From assembly GCA_014649575.1 (NCBI GenBank), contig BMTH01000005.1:1-64000 (forward strand): DNA of 64,000 nt, given 5' to 3'. Positions 1 through 15,441 of this stretch are shown here, piece after piece. How positions within the stretch are numbered: position 1 is the first letter of the stretch; every line of letters starts with the position of its first letter. The translations under genes and the position numbers were made by a program. Origin of the DNA: Streptomyces griseoincarnatus (GTDB lineage Bacteria; Actinomycetota; Actinomycetes; Streptomycetales; Streptomycetaceae). The notes beneath the pieces were generated by a model, which worked only from the letters and a program-made list of their open reading frames with translations, had not been told where the DNA came from and did no database searches.

Positions 1-244
1 CGTCCTCGCCTTCCTCCGCGAGTACGAGGACGACCTCGTCCTCTGCGTCAACAACTTCTCCCGCTTCTCCCAGCCCACCGAGCTCGACCTGCGCGAGTTC
101 AACGGCCGGCACCCGGTGGAGCTGTTCGGCGGGGTGCGGTTCCCGGCCGTCGGCGAACTGCCCTACCTGCTGACCCTCGGGGGCCACGGCTTCTACTGGT
201 TCCGGCTCACCCGAGTCGCATCCCGCATCGGCCGACGACTGTGA
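1..244 (+). CDS. treS: Trehalose synthase / maltose isomerase (TreS), C-terminal fragment
   Basis: Only the last 80 codons are present (frame 2, stop TGA at 242-244); the gene begins left of the window. The visible residues match the C-terminal beta-sandwich of GH13 TreS: a VLCVNNFSR motif, then a hydrophobic run ending in GHGFYWFRL. TreS interconverts trehalose and maltose in the cytoplasm and feeds maltose to the maltokinase encoded 28 bp downstream. The tail after FRL is about 11 residues and basic. The assignment rests on this short segment plus the neighbouring maltokinase and glgB genes, the usual GlgE-pathway arrangement. A different GH13 enzyme is less likely. Confidence 0.85.
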   Translation, partial: VLAFLREYEDDLVLCVNNFSRFSQPTELDLREFNGRHPVELFGGVRFPAVGELPYLLTLGGHGFYWFRLTRVASRIGRRL

Positions 245-272
245 GCGTGTGCCGGCGAGAGGAGGCGTCACG

Positions 273-1631
273 ATGACGAAGACCGCATTCCTGCGCCCGC
301 GGAGCGCGCCCGCCGAGTCCCTGGAGTCGCTCGCCGGGCTGCTGCGCGAGTGGCTGCCGTTGCAGCGCTGGTTCGCGGGCAAGGACCGTCCCGTCACCGA
401 TCTCGGCGTGCTGTCCACGACCGAGCTGTTCCCGGGCTGTCTGCACGTGCTGGTGCACGCCGGGCACGGTGGTGTGCCCGCGCCCGGGGGCGCCACCCCC
501 GCCGGCGACTGCTACCAGCTGCTGCTCGGGGTGCGCGAGCGGCCCTCGCCCCGCCTGGGCAAGGCGCTCATCGGCACCGTGCGGGACGGTCTGCTGGCCG
601 GGCTGACGGTCTACGACGCCCTCCAGGACCCGCGCGCCGCCCAGCTGCTGCTGGAACGGCTGCGCCGGCCGGGCACCGCGGGCCCGCTGCACTTCGAGGG
701 CGACCCCGCTCAGGAGGTCCCCTCGGGTCTGGTGCCGCGGACGCTCAACGCCGAGCAGTCCAACTCCTCGCTGGTGTACGGCGACGAGTACATCCTGAAG
801 GTCTTCCGGCGCATCCAGCCCGGCGTCAACCCCGACCTGGAGGTGCCCGGGGCGCTGGCCCGGCAGGGCTGCCACCGGGTGCCGGCGCCGGTGGCCTGGC
901 TGCGTACCACGCATCCGTTCAAGGCGACGCTCGGTGTGCTCCAGCCGTATCTGCGCAACGCCGCCGACGGCTGGACGCTCGCGCTCGACGCGCTCGCCGC
1001 CGGGGACGACTTCACCGCGCAGGCGCACGCCCTCGGCCGCGCCACGGCCGATGTCCACCTGGCGCTGTCCTCCGCGTTCCCCGTCGGCGCGCCCGGCGAG
1101 AACGGGCGGACGGCGGCCGCGATGACCGAGCGGCTGACCGCGGCCGCGCACGCCGTGCCCGCGCTCCAGCCCTACGTGCCGGGGCTGCGAAGCGCCTTCG
1201 CCGCGCTCGCCACCTGCGACGCGGGGCCGCCCGCCCAGCGCATCCACGGCGACCTGCACCTCGGCCAGGTGCTGCGGGCGGGACGCGAGTGGTTCGTGAT
1301 CGACTTCGAGGGCGAGCCGTCCCGGCCGCTCTCCGAACGGCGCAGCGCCCACTCCCCCGTGCGGGACATCGCCGGGATGCTGCGCTCCTTCGACTATGCC
1401 GCCCGGCAGCGCCGTCCGTGGCGCCCGGAGTGGGCGCGGCGCTGCCGCGAGGCCTACTGCGCGGGCTACGCGGCCCGTGCCGGCTGGGACCCGCGCAAGA
1501 AGCACGGCCTGCTCCGCGCCTACGAGACGGACCGGGCCGTGTACGAGGTGCTGTACGAGGCCCGGCACCGACCCGACTGGCTGCCCGTACCCATGGCGGC
1601 GATCGAGCGCCTCGCCGTGAGAGGAGACTGA
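273..1631 (+). CDS. mak: Maltokinase (Mak/Pep2)
   Basis: This gene encodes 452 aa. Maltokinase phosphorylates maltose to alpha-maltose-1-phosphate, the donor for GlgE. The fold is aminoglycoside-phosphotransferase-like. The N-terminal cap includes LLREWLPLQRWFAGKDRP, the nucleotide region has NSSLVYGDEYILKVFRR, the catalytic loop is HGDLHLGQ (H325, D327) and the metal site is IDFEGEP (D344). An in-frame GTG at 249 would add 8 residues, but the ATG at 273 has an AGGAGG-type ribosome site about 9 bases upstream, so I prefer it. It lies between treS and glgB and is probably co-transcribed with both. Length is normal for the family. Confidence 0.92.
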   Translation: MTKTAFLRPRSAPAESLESLAGLLREWLPLQRWFAGKDRPVTDLGVLSTTELFPGCLHVLVHAGHGGVPAPGGATPAGDCYQLLLGVRERPSPRLGKALIGTVRDGLLAGLTVYDALQDPRAAQLLLERLRRPGTAGPLHFEGDPAQEVPSGLVPRTLNAEQSNSSLVYGDEYILKVFRRIQPGVNPDLEVPGALARQGCHRVPAPVAWLRTTHPFKATLGVLQPYLRNAADGWTLALDALAAGDDFTAQAHALGRATADVHLALSSAFPVGAPGENGRTAAAMTERLTAAAHAVPALQPYVPGLRSAFAALATCDAGPPAQRIHGDLHLGQVLRAGREWFVIDFEGEPSRPLSERRSAHSPVRDIAGMLRSFDYAARQRRPWRPEWARRCREAYCAGYAARAGWDPRKKHGLLRAYETDRAVYEVLYEARHRPDWLPVPMAAIERLAVRGD

Positions 1632-1635
1632 AGCC

Positions 1636-3861
<2,226 letters not shown>

Positions 3862-3991
3862 GGCCGCGCTCCGGCGCCCGGCGGCCCCCGGCCGACGACA
3901 CCAGGTGTTCCGCGCCCCGCGCGGGGCATGCGGGTCGTACGGCCGAGGGCTGCTCGGCGTCGACGTGGCAGGCAGAAGGGCGAGGCATCAG

Positions 3992-5080
3992 GTGCGCACC
4001 GTGGGAGTGGAGGAGGAGCTCCTCCTGGTCGATCCGGAGACGGGTGAACCGCGGGCGATGTCCGCGGCGGTGCTCGCCCGTGCCGAGCGGGAGGACGCGG
4101 GGCAGGACGTCTTCGAGAAGGAACTGCACGAGCAGATGGTGGAGTTCGCCACCCATCCGCAGTCGTCCATGGAGAGCCTGCTCGCGGAGATAGCCCGCTG
4201 CCGCAAGGAGGCCGCGGGCCACGCCGAGGAGATCGGCTGCACGGTCGCCGCGCTGGCCACGTCGCCGCTGCCGGTCAGCCCGGCGGTCGGCATGAACGAG
4301 CGGTACCGGTGGATGGAGCAGCAGTACGGCATCGCCACCCGTGAGCAGCTCGTCCTGGGCTGTCACGTGCATGTGTCGGTGGAGTCCGACGAGGAGGGCG
4401 TCGCCGTCCTCGACCGGCTGCGGCCCTGGCTGGCCGTGCTGACCGCGCTGAGCGCGAACTCGCCGTTCTGGCAGGGCAAGGACTCGGGGTACTCCAGCTA
4501 TCGCAGCCGGGTGTGGCAGCGGTGGCCGTCGGCGGGGCCGACCGAGCTGTTCGAGTCGCCGGAGCGGTACCACCGGCGGGTCGCCGAGATGGTGGCGACC
4601 GGGACGATCCTCGACGAGGGGATGATCTACTTCGACGCCCGGCTGTCCGAGCGGTACCCGACGGTGGAGATACGGGTTTCGGACGTCGCGCTGCACGCGG
4701 AGACGGCGGGGCTGGTGGCCACGCTGACCCGGGGGCTGGTGGAGACGGCGGCGCGGGAGTGGCGAGAGGGCCGCGAGCCGGTCGACCCGGGGGTCTCCCT
4801 GCTGCGGCTGTCCGCCTGGCAGGCGGCCCGCTCCGGCCTCACCGGCGAGCTGCTGCACCCCCGGACGATGCGGAGGATGCCCGCCGAGGCGGTCGTCCGC
4901 GCACTCCTCGACCACATCGCGGACGCCCTCTCCGACCACGGCGACCTGGACCGCGCCCGCGAGGGCTGCGAGCGTCTGCTCCGCGACGGCAACGGGGCGA
5001 TGATCCAGCGCGCCCTTCTGGAACGCACGGAAAGCCTCCGGGACGTGGTCACGGAGTGCGTCCGCCACACGCAGGCGTAG
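3992..5080 (+). CDS. Carboxylate-amine ligase, YbdK/GCS2 family
   Basis: This gene encodes 362 aa starting at GTG 3992 (MRTVGVEEELLLVDPETGEP). The GVEEELLLVD opening and later HVHVSVES and EIRVSDVAL motifs identify the glutamate-cysteine ligase type 2 (YbdK) family. Members join an amine to a carboxylate with ATP; many have weak or untested glutamate-cysteine ligase activity, so the substrate is unknown. The reading frame extends 29 codons upstream to 3905, but homologues typically begin at the MRTVGVEEE position. It follows glgB by 130 bp and may be read from its own promoter. A repeat and hairpin follow the stop. Confidence 0.9.
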   Translation: MRTVGVEEELLLVDPETGEPRAMSAAVLARAEREDAGQDVFEKELHEQMVEFATHPQSSMESLLAEIARCRKEAAGHAEEIGCTVAALATSPLPVSPAVGMNERYRWMEQQYGIATREQLVLGCHVHVSVESDEEGVAVLDRLRPWLAVLTALSANSPFWQGKDSGYSSYRSRVWQRWPSAGPTELFESPERYHRRVAEMVATGTILDEGMIYFDARLSERYPTVEIRVSDVALHAETAGLVATLTRGLVETAAREWREGREPVDPGVSLLRLSAWQAARSGLTGELLHPRTMRRMPAEAVVRALLDHIADALSDHGDLDRAREGCERLLRDGNGAMIQRALLERTESLRDVVTECVRHTQA

Positions 5081-5126
5081 CCGGACAGCTCGTGCGGGTG
5101 CGCGCGGGCTGGTCGCGCAGTTCCCC

Positions 5127-5160
5127 AGTTCCCCGCGCCCTTGCAGGGGCGCGGGGAACT
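5127..5160. terminator. GC-rich inverted repeat between convergent genes
   Basis: A perfect 14-bp stem (arms 5127-5140 and 5147-5160, 6-base loop) lies between the convergent ligase and DUF6480 genes. It has no T tract but could stop transcription from both sides. It overlaps a repeat also seen at 58200-58247. Confidence 0.55.
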
Positions 5161-5193
5161 GCGCGGAGGGGGGTTCGGGGGCGGAGCCCCCGA
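5145..5193. repeat. Intergenic repeat, copy 1
   Basis: The stretch contains the segment GGGGAACTGCGCG, then a GGGGGCGGAGCCCCCGA hairpin core. A close copy sits at 58200-58247. Such hairpin-forming elements are scattered through Streptomyces intergenic regions; the function is unknown. Confidence 0.6.
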
Positions 5194-5296
5194 GGGCGGG
5201 GGTCAGGCGCCCACTACCGCGGAACCGCGGCCAGGCGCGGGCCGTGCGGGACCCGGCCGCCTGCGAGGGGGTGCGGGCGGCTGTCGTGGCGGCCCG

Positions 5297-5533
5297 TCAG
5301 ACGAGCAGGATGATCGCGTAGACCAGGAAGAACGCCGCGATGAAGGCCACCACGACGAGGATCGCGGTCAGGGGGCCCTTCGCCCAGCCCTTGGCGGGGT
5401 TGTGCGACAGCTCGTACGGGCCCGCCTCGGGCATGCTGCTCTCCGCGGGCGGCGTCTCGCCCGGTGGGACGCCGCCGCCCGCCTCGAGGCCGGTGGTGCG
5501 GTCCGGATCGGGATCGGGATTGACGTAGGTCAT
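5297..5533 (-). CDS. Small membrane protein, DUF6480-like
   Basis: This gene encodes 78 aa. The soluble N-terminal part is rich in Pro/Asp/Glu (MTYVNPDPDPDR) and contains PPGETPPAESS; one hydrophobic helix (about residues 54-77, AILVVVAFIAAFFLVYAII) reaches the C-terminus. The architecture and wording match the Streptomyces DUF6480 family of tail-anchored proteins, whose function is unknown. An upstream in-frame extension to 5626 lacks family-like residues, so the ATG at 5533 is preferred. It is convergent with the ligase gene and divergent from the acyl-CoA ligase. Confidence 0.8.
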   Translation of the reverse strand: MTYVNPDPDPDRTTGLEAGGGVPPGETPPAESSMPEAGPYELSHNPAKGWAKGPLTAILVVVAFIAAFFLVYAIILLV

Positions 5534-5661
5534 GGACACCGGGTCCCCAGAAAGCGGCCGGATCATCAGTGCGGACACACTTGACGTGATCCCGGCCCAG
5601 GGCGCGGCCCGCTGGACTACATTCATGCACCGCCACCCCCCGTCACCGTGAGGAGCAGTGC

Positions 5662-7560
5662 ATGCGCGACCTCGCTCTCGCTCCGCCGTCCGCCCCGCCC
5701 CTGACCGGCGGCCTCGCCGACAGCCTGTTCGCGAGGGCGGCCGAGAGCCCGACCCTGCCGGTGCTGGCCCGCCGCACCGGCGCCTCCGCCGCCTGGGAGG
5801 AGGTCAGCGCCGTCGAGTTCCGCGACGAGGTCGTCGATCTGGCCAAGGGCCTGATCACATCCGGTGTCTCGCCGGGCACCCGCGTCGCGATCATGGCGCG
5901 CACCCGTTACGAGTGGACCGTCCTGTGCCACGCCCTGTGGACGGTGGGCGCCGAGGTCGTGCCGATCTACCCCACCTCGTCGCGGGAGCAGGTCGAGTGG
6001 ATCCTGCGCGACGCCGGCTGTGTGGCCGTGCTGGTCGAGGACGAGCAGAGCGTGATGACCGTGGGCTCCGTGTGCGCCCAGCTGCCCCGGCTGCGGCACG
6101 TGTGGCAGCTCGACGCGGGCGCGCTGGACCAGCTGGTGGCGCGCGGCGAGGCCATCCCCGCGGCCACGGTCGACTCGCTGCGGCGGATCGTGCCGCCGGA
6201 CGCCACGGCCGTGGTGGCGTACACCTCCGGCACCGCGGGACACGCCATGGGCTGCGCCATCAGCCACCGCGGCCTCGCGTTCATCTGCGACACGCTGCTG
6301 GCGGGCTGGGGGCATGTCGCCGCGCCGCCCGGCGAGCAGGGGTCCGTGCTGGCGTTCCTGCCGTTCTCGCACGTCTACGGGCTGATGATCCAGAGCCTGT
6401 GCATCCGCGGCGGCCTGCTGATGGGGCACGAGCCGGACCTCGGCGCGGACGCGCTGTCCACGTCGCTGCGCTCGTTCCGGCCCACGTATCTGTACGCGGT
6501 GCCGTCCCTGCTGGAGAAGATCTACAAGAACTTCCTGCGCGCCTCGCAGCTGTCGGGGCGCGGGGCGCTGTTCGGGCGGGCCGCCGACACCGCGCGGGAC
6601 TTCGCGGCGGCGACGGAGCGGCAGCGCCTCGGACGCGGCCCTGGGCCCGGTCTCGACCTGCGGATGCAGCACGCCCTGTACGAGCGGACCGTGTACCGCA
6701 AACTGCGGGCGACCCTCGGCGGCCGCGTGCTGCGGGCCACATCGGGCGGCTCGACCCTCTCCCGCGACCTGTCCCTCTTCTACGAGGGCATCGGCATCTA
6801 CGTGCACGACGGCTACGGCCTCACCGAGACCAGCGGCGGCGTCACCATGCAGCCGTACGGCCGGGAGAAGTCGGGGACGGTCGGGCAGCCGCTGCCGGGC
6901 ACCGCGGTCAAGGTGGCCGAGGACGGGGAGATCCTGGTGCGCGGGCCGTCGGTGTTCCAGGGGTACATCGGCGACCCGGCCGCCACCCGGGCCGCCCTGC
7001 GGGACGGCTGGCTGGCCACCGGCGACCTGGGCCGGCTGGACGGTGAGGGCTACCTGACGATCACCGGCCGCAAGAAGGACATCATCATCACCAGCAGCGG
7101 CAAGAGCGTCGCCCCGGCCGCCCTGGAGCAGCGGCTGCGGATGCACCCCCTCGTCCACCAGGCCGTGGTGGTGGGCGACAACCGGCCGTGCGTGGGCGCC
7201 CTGATCACCCTGGACCCGGACTTCCTGGCGGACTGGCGGGCGGCGCTGTCGCTGCAGGGCGACGCCCCGGCGCGCGAGGCGCGGGAGGAGAACGCGCTGC
7301 GGGAGGAGATCGGGCGGGCCGTCGCCGCGGCCAACAGCAGCGTGTCCCGCTCGGAGTCGATCCGGGTGTTCCGTGTGCTGCCGGAGCCGTTCGACGTGTC
7401 CAACGGCCTGCTGACGCCGTCGATGAAGCTGCGCCGGGACGACATCGTGCGCCGCTACGCGCTGGAGATCGACGCGATGTACCAGTCCCGTACGCGCCCG
7501 GCGCGCCCTCCGGCGCCGGCCGACGCGTCGGTGTGGGACGAGGACAACGTGTTCCGCTGA
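5662..7560 (+). CDS. AMP-dependent acyl-CoA synthetase, FadD15-like, with altered ATP motif
   Basis: This gene encodes 632 aa of the ANL superfamily, resembling long-chain fatty-acid:CoA ligases that activate acids via acyl-AMP. Visible signatures are DGYGLTET (about 385), the TGD motif in LATGDLGRLD and the C-terminal hinge GRKKDIIITSSGK with catalytic lysine K481. The ATP-binding P-loop is odd: it reads YTSGTAGHAMG (187-197) instead of the usual YTSGTTGxPKG, so the conserved Pro-Lys is Ala-Met. The start ATG has GAGGAG at good spacing. The protein may be slow, may use another nucleotide contact, or may be inactive. Confidence 0.9.
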   Translation: MRDLALAPPSAPPLTGGLADSLFARAAESPTLPVLARRTGASAAWEEVSAVEFRDEVVDLAKGLITSGVSPGTRVAIMARTRYEWTVLCHALWTVGAEVVPIYPTSSREQVEWILRDAGCVAVLVEDEQSVMTVGSVCAQLPRLRHVWQLDAGALDQLVARGEAIPAATVDSLRRIVPPDATAVVAYTSGTAGHAMGCAISHRGLAFICDTLLAGWGHVAAPPGEQGSVLAFLPFSHVYGLMIQSLCIRGGLLMGHEPDLGADALSTSLRSFRPTYLYAVPSLLEKIYKNFLRASQLSGRGALFGRAADTARDFAAATERQRLGRGPGPGLDLRMQHALYERTVYRKLRATLGGRVLRATSGGSTLSRDLSLFYEGIGIYVHDGYGLTETSGGVTMQPYGREKSGTVGQPLPGTAVKVAEDGEILVRGPSVFQGYIGDPAATRAALRDGWLATGDLGRLDGEGYLTITGRKKDIIITSSGKSVAPAALEQRLRMHPLVHQAVVVGDNRPCVGALITLDPDFLADWRAALSLQGDAPAREAREENALREEIGRAVAAANSSVSRSESIRVFRVLPEPFDVSNGLLTPSMKLRRDDIVRRYALEIDAMYQSRTRPARPPAPADASVWDEDNVFR

Positions 7561-7575
7561 TCACGCCCGCGCCGG

Positions 7576-7600
7576 GGTGCGGGGTTTGTCACCCCGCACC
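7576..7600 (+). terminator. Hairpin after the acyl-CoA ligase gene
   Basis: A perfect 9-bp stem (7576-7584 with 7592-7600) around TTTGTCA lies 15 bases after the stop codon. There is no T tract; it is a likely terminator or 3'-end stabiliser. Confidence 0.55.
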
Positions 7601-7706
7601 GTCGGGCAGGCGGGCGCGTAGGCTCCGCCCGCACGGGAACCCACAGATCGGGGAACGCAACAGCAGCGACGACCGCCCCGGCAGCTACCGGGGCCTGGAA
7701 GGCGAC

Positions 7707-8141
7707 ATGGCACCCGAGTCGCGTAGGGACAGAACACTGGCCGGCGAGGAGATCACGAGCCGCATCGCCAGCTTCCCGGGGGAGCTGCACGATGTGACGG
7801 ACGCACGCCTGGTCGCGGAGGGATTCCTCTTCGACCTGGCCCGTGCGTCGGCGCCCTCGGCGCCGGAGCACTGGGACGACATACTCCTGGTGGTCACGGA
7901 ACTGGCCGCCAACGCGGTGCAGTACGCCCCCGGACCGTTCGAGCTGCGGCTGCGCCGCACGTTCGACGGGGTGCATGTGGTGATGCACGACACCAGCACC
8001 ACCGAACCGGCCCCGCGGCCGTTCCATCCGCACAGCGGCGGGGGCGGCATCGGGTGGCATCTGATCCACACGCTCTGCGACCAGGTGAGCGTCGTGACGC
8101 ACGAGCAGGGCAAGGACATTCACGTCTTCCTGCCGTGGTGA
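7707..8141 (+). CDS. RsbW-like ATP-binding protein (anti-sigma/GHKL kinase)
   Basis: This gene encodes 144 aa. A single HATPase_c_2 domain shows the N box ELAANAVQYA and a G box GGGGIGWHLI. Such stand-alone GHKL proteins usually bind a sigma factor or phosphorylate a STAS protein. The C-terminal part (DQVSVVTHEQGKDIHVFL) is typical. ATG 7707 has GGAAGG 4 bases upstream; the open frame runs far further upstream without family-like sequence. No sigma gene adjoins it, but a partner-switching block starts 0.8 kb downstream, so it may act there. Confidence 0.82.
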   Translation: MAPESRRDRTLAGEEITSRIASFPGELHDVTDARLVAEGFLFDLARASAPSAPEHWDDILLVVTELAANAVQYAPGPFELRLRRTFDGVHVVMHDTSTTEPAPRPFHPHSGGGGIGWHLIHTLCDQVSVVTHEQGKDIHVFLPW

Positions 8142-8173
8142 GCGCCCCGGAGGCCGGATGCCGGGGCCCGCGC

Positions 8174-8581
8174 TCATCCGGCGGGCCGCTCCTCACGGGG
8201 CAGCTCGCTGTAGTAGTGGCCGACGGCGGTGAGATAGACGTGGTCCATGGTCTCGCTGTCGGTGCGGAAGCGCGGCGCGGCCTTCAGCTCGGCCCGGGTG
8301 CAGGACACCGTCAATTTCCGCCCGGCGGTGTCGACGGAGGTGATCACCCCGACGGGGACCAGCAGGCTGCGGCCGAACACCCACACGCCGGTGTCCACGA
8401 CGAGGTGCGGCATGCCGTGATGGCCGGCCTGGCGGTCGACGTGGCCGGCGGTTCCGTCGCTCGCGACGACGGTGTAGCCCGTGAGGTCCGCCCCGCGGGC
8501 GTGGTCCAGGCCCTGCGCGTACGACCAGATGCTGTCGGTGGGCACTGCTTCCGGCCTCCCCGAGAAACGACTGCTCCCCAT
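8174..8581 (-). CDS. PRC-barrel domain protein
   Basis: This gene encodes 135 aa. The N-terminal half is a PRC-barrel-like segment (GYTVVASDGTAGHVDR) followed by VVDTGVWVFGRSLLVPVGVI, a layout common in Streptomyces stress-responsive PRC-barrel proteins. No enzyme function is suggested. ATG 8581 is preceded by GGGGGAG at 7 bases; the frame continues to 8677 but lacks a ribosome site. It is convergent with the RsbW-like gene, 32 bp apart. A sequence matching the SigB-family promoter pattern lies upstream (8655-8679), consistent with stress induction. Confidence 0.82.
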   Translation of the reverse strand: MGSSRFSGRPEAVPTDSIWSYAQGLDHARGADLTGYTVVASDGTAGHVDRQAGHHGMPHLVVDTGVWVFGRSLLVPVGVITSVDTAGRKLTVSCTRAELKAAPRFRTDSETMDHVYLTAVGHYYSELPREERPAG

Positions 8582-8914
8582 GAACTGCTCCCCCTTTCGC
8601 AGGAGCGGGGCCGGAACTCCGCCCCTCTCCACTCTCCACTCTCCACCCGAGCAGATACCCGTCCGGTGGGCACACATTCGAACGGCGACCGTCGAATGCG
8701 GCCAACCTGGCCGGACGGACGTGAAATGGGGTCAGGTACCCCGCTTTCGCGGGACCATGCACGCGGGGGGACGTGTTCCTCGTCCGGTCCGGAAAGCCCG
8801 CCACTCGCTTTGTGGCGCGCCCGCGAGGTGGGTTAACCTGCGGCGTATTTCTCGCCGCGCGACTCCGCTGATCTGCGGAAATGCGCACTGAATGGGGCCG
8901 GAACGAGGGTGCGC
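8582..8914. other. Divergent intergenic region
   Basis: These 333 bases lie between the PRC-barrel gene and the hybrid kinase gene. They contain the SigB-like promoter candidates for the minus-strand gene and a triple CTCTCCA micro-repeat near 8627-8645. I found no convincing gene and no clear promoter for the kinase. Confidence 0.6.
8655..8679 (-). promoter_or_regulatory. Candidate SigB-type promoter of the PRC-barrel gene
   Basis: On the minus strand it reads GAAT, 15 bases, GGGTAT, which fits GNNT-N14-16-GGGTAC/T. The -10 ends about 74 bases before the start codon. A second, weaker match (GCAT-N15-GGGTAC) lies at 8736-8760. Confidence 0.45.
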
Positions 8915-12915
<4,001 letters not shown>

Positions 12916-12919
<4 letters not shown>

Positions 12920-15339
12920 GCGTCACGGAGGACCAGGGGCACATGGGCGAGCCGACGCCCGACGAGATGGAGCTGCGGCGTCCCCCGGCCGGTCCGGCAG
13001 GCGTGGCCACGGACTCACCCGTGGGCCGGCTCGCGGCGACGGTGGACAGGCTGAGCCGCGAGGTGCGGGCCGCGCAGGCGGAGGCCGAGGGGCGGGCACT
13101 GATCGAGCTCGCCAAGGGCATCCTCGTGGAGCGCCTCGGGTGCGGTCCGGCGCAGGCGGCCCGGCAGCTCGCCGAGCTGACGGAGCAGGCGGGGACGACC
13201 CAGCTGGAGTTCGCCGTCGAGGTGATCAACCAGGCCGCCCGGGACCGGATGTCCGAGGTGACCCACGCCTTCCTGGCCGCCACCCGGGCGGCCGGCGAGG
13301 CGGAGGCGGACCCGGCCGCCGTACGGCTGCGGGCGGCGGAGAGCGGGGTGCTCGCCGCCGACGACACCCAGGCGGTCGCCGAGTCGCTGCTGGAGCAGGC
13401 GCTGCGCCCGCTGGGCGCGGTGGCCGTGGCGATCTGGGCGGCCGGCGCCGACGGGTCGCTGACCCTGGCCGGCAGTGCGGGCTTCTCCCCCGCCGAGGCG
13501 GCGCGCTGGTACTACGTGCCGCCGGACGTGGCGACGGTCGCACGGTGCGGTCTGGCCGAGCGCGAGGGGCTGTGGATCGAGTCGCTGGCCGAGCGGGGGC
13601 TGCCCAGTGTGGGCCGGCACCACCACCCGGACGGCGGCCGTGCGGCCGTGCCCGCCGGCACCGGCGGGCGGGTGTACGGCGTGCTGGAGATCGTCTGGCC
13701 CGTTCCGCTGCCACCGCAGCGGCCGCAGATCGTACGGCAGGTGGAGGCCCTGGCGGAGCTGTGCGCGCACACGCTGGAGACGTACGCGGTGCCCGACGGG
13801 CCCGCCCGTCCGGAGCGGGTGCTGCCGGACACGGCCGAGCTGATGGACCTGGCCGACGGGCTGTACGACCCGGCCCTGGTGCTGGTGCCGCACCTGGACG
13901 AGTCGGGAAACCTGCTCGACTTCCGCATCCAGCACGTCAACAGCCGTTTCCTGGACCCGGCGGGCCGGCCGCGCGGCATGGTCGGCGGGGCCCTGCTGCT
14001 GGAGGCGTACCCGATGGCGGCCGGGGAGAGCGAGCTGTTCGCGCGGATCGAGCGCGTGTACGCCACGGGTGAGCCGTTCCGCGCCCGGCGCATGCATCTG
14101 ACCGCGCTGGTGGACCAGGTGCCGCTGTCGGCGGTCGCGGACATCAGCGTCAGCCGGCACGGCGCGGGAATCCTGTTCATCTGGCGTATCGAGGACGAGA
14201 CGGCCCGGCTGGCGAGCCTGCTGCAGCACGCGCAGCGGCTCGGCCGGATCGGCGGGTTCGAGGAGAACCTGCTGACCGGTGAGATCACCTGGAACGACCA
14301 GCTCTTCGACCTGTACGGGCGGCCGGAGACCAGTTCCCCGGTGCCGCTGGAGGACCTTCCGGCGCACGCGCACCCGGACGACGCGGTGGCCATCGGCCGT
14401 TTCCTGCGCACGCTGCTGCACCACCGGCGCCCGGCCTCGGCCGCGTTCCGGCTGCAGCGGCCGGACGGCGTGACCCGGCACATCCGGGTGGTCGCCGAGC
14501 CGGTGCTGGACACCGACGGGCGGCTGCTCACCGTACGGGGCGCCTACCAGGACATCTCGGCCCAGCACTGGACCGAGGTGGCGCTGGCGGCGACCCGTGA
14601 CCAGCTCGCGCACACCGAGCAGCAGGCCAGCGAGCGGGACCGGCTGGCGCTGCAGCTCCAGCGGGCGATCATGCCGCCGACGCAGGCGCCGCTGCAGATG
14701 CCCGACCTGGACGTGGCCGTGCGCTACCGGCCCGCAGAGGCGGAGCAGCTGGTGGGCGGCGACTGGTACGACGCGGTGGTGCTGCCGTCGCGTCTGGTGC
14801 TGCTGTGCGTGGGCGACGTGGCCGGTCACGGCATCGAGGCGGCGACGAGCATGGTCGTGCTGCGCAACGCGCTGCGCGGGCTGGCCGTCACCGGCGCGGG
14901 CCCCGGGCAGCTGCTGTCGTGGCTGAACATGGTGACGCACCATCTGACCGGCGGGGTCACGGCCACGGCGGTCTGCGGCCTGTACGACCCGGCCACCCGC
15001 GTCCTGCGGTGGGCGCGGGCGGGTCATCTGCCGCCGGTGCTGGTGCGCGGATCCGAGGCGGCCCCGCTGCCGGCGGTGAGCGGTCTGCTGCTGGGCGCCG
15101 TCCCCGAGGCGCGCTACGAGGAGGGCGAGGTGCAGCTCGCCGCGGAGGACAACCTGCTGATGTACACGGACGGGCTGATCGAGCGGCGGGACCGCTCGGT
15201 GGAGGAGTCGCTGACGCACCTCCTCACCACCGCGGCCACGGTCCCGGGCTCGCTCGACCAGCGGCTGGACCGCCTGCTCACGTACAGCCGGTCGGACACC
15301 GACGACGACACCTGCATCGTGGGGATCAGAGTGGGTTAG
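12916..15339 (+). CDS. ANTAR/GAF/PAS-PP2C (SpoIIE-type) serine phosphatase
   Basis: This gene encodes 807 aa. ATG 12916 overlaps the stop of the kinase gene (ATGA), so the two are translationally coupled. Near residues 55-115 an ANTAR-like helical segment is visible (ALIELAKGILVERLG). GAF-like (about 150-300) and PAS-like regions (about 310-560, ending in GAYQDISAQHW) follow, then a SpoIIE/PP2C domain from about 575 with VGGDWYDA, GDVAGHG, RAGHLPPV, MYTDGLIE and DTDDDTCIV, which supply the metal ligands. It should dephosphorylate a STAS anti-anti-sigma factor; the obvious partner is the STAS gene 100 bp downstream. Confidence 0.9.
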
Positions 15340-15370
15340 GTCACCCCGACGGCCGATCGGGCGGGGGCAG

Positions 15371-15395
15371 GCATGAGGGGGCGATTCGGGGGTAC
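15371..15395 (+). promoter_or_regulatory. Candidate SigB-type promoter of the STAS gene
   Basis: It reads GCAT, 15 bases, GGGTAC, ending 47 bases before the GTG start of the anti-anti-sigma gene. It fits the Streptomyces SigB-family pattern and would allow feedback on the module. Confidence 0.5.
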
Positions 15396-15441
15396 GCGCG
15401 GCTGCGCGACGAAGAGCTTGATCACCTTGTTGGAGGTACTC

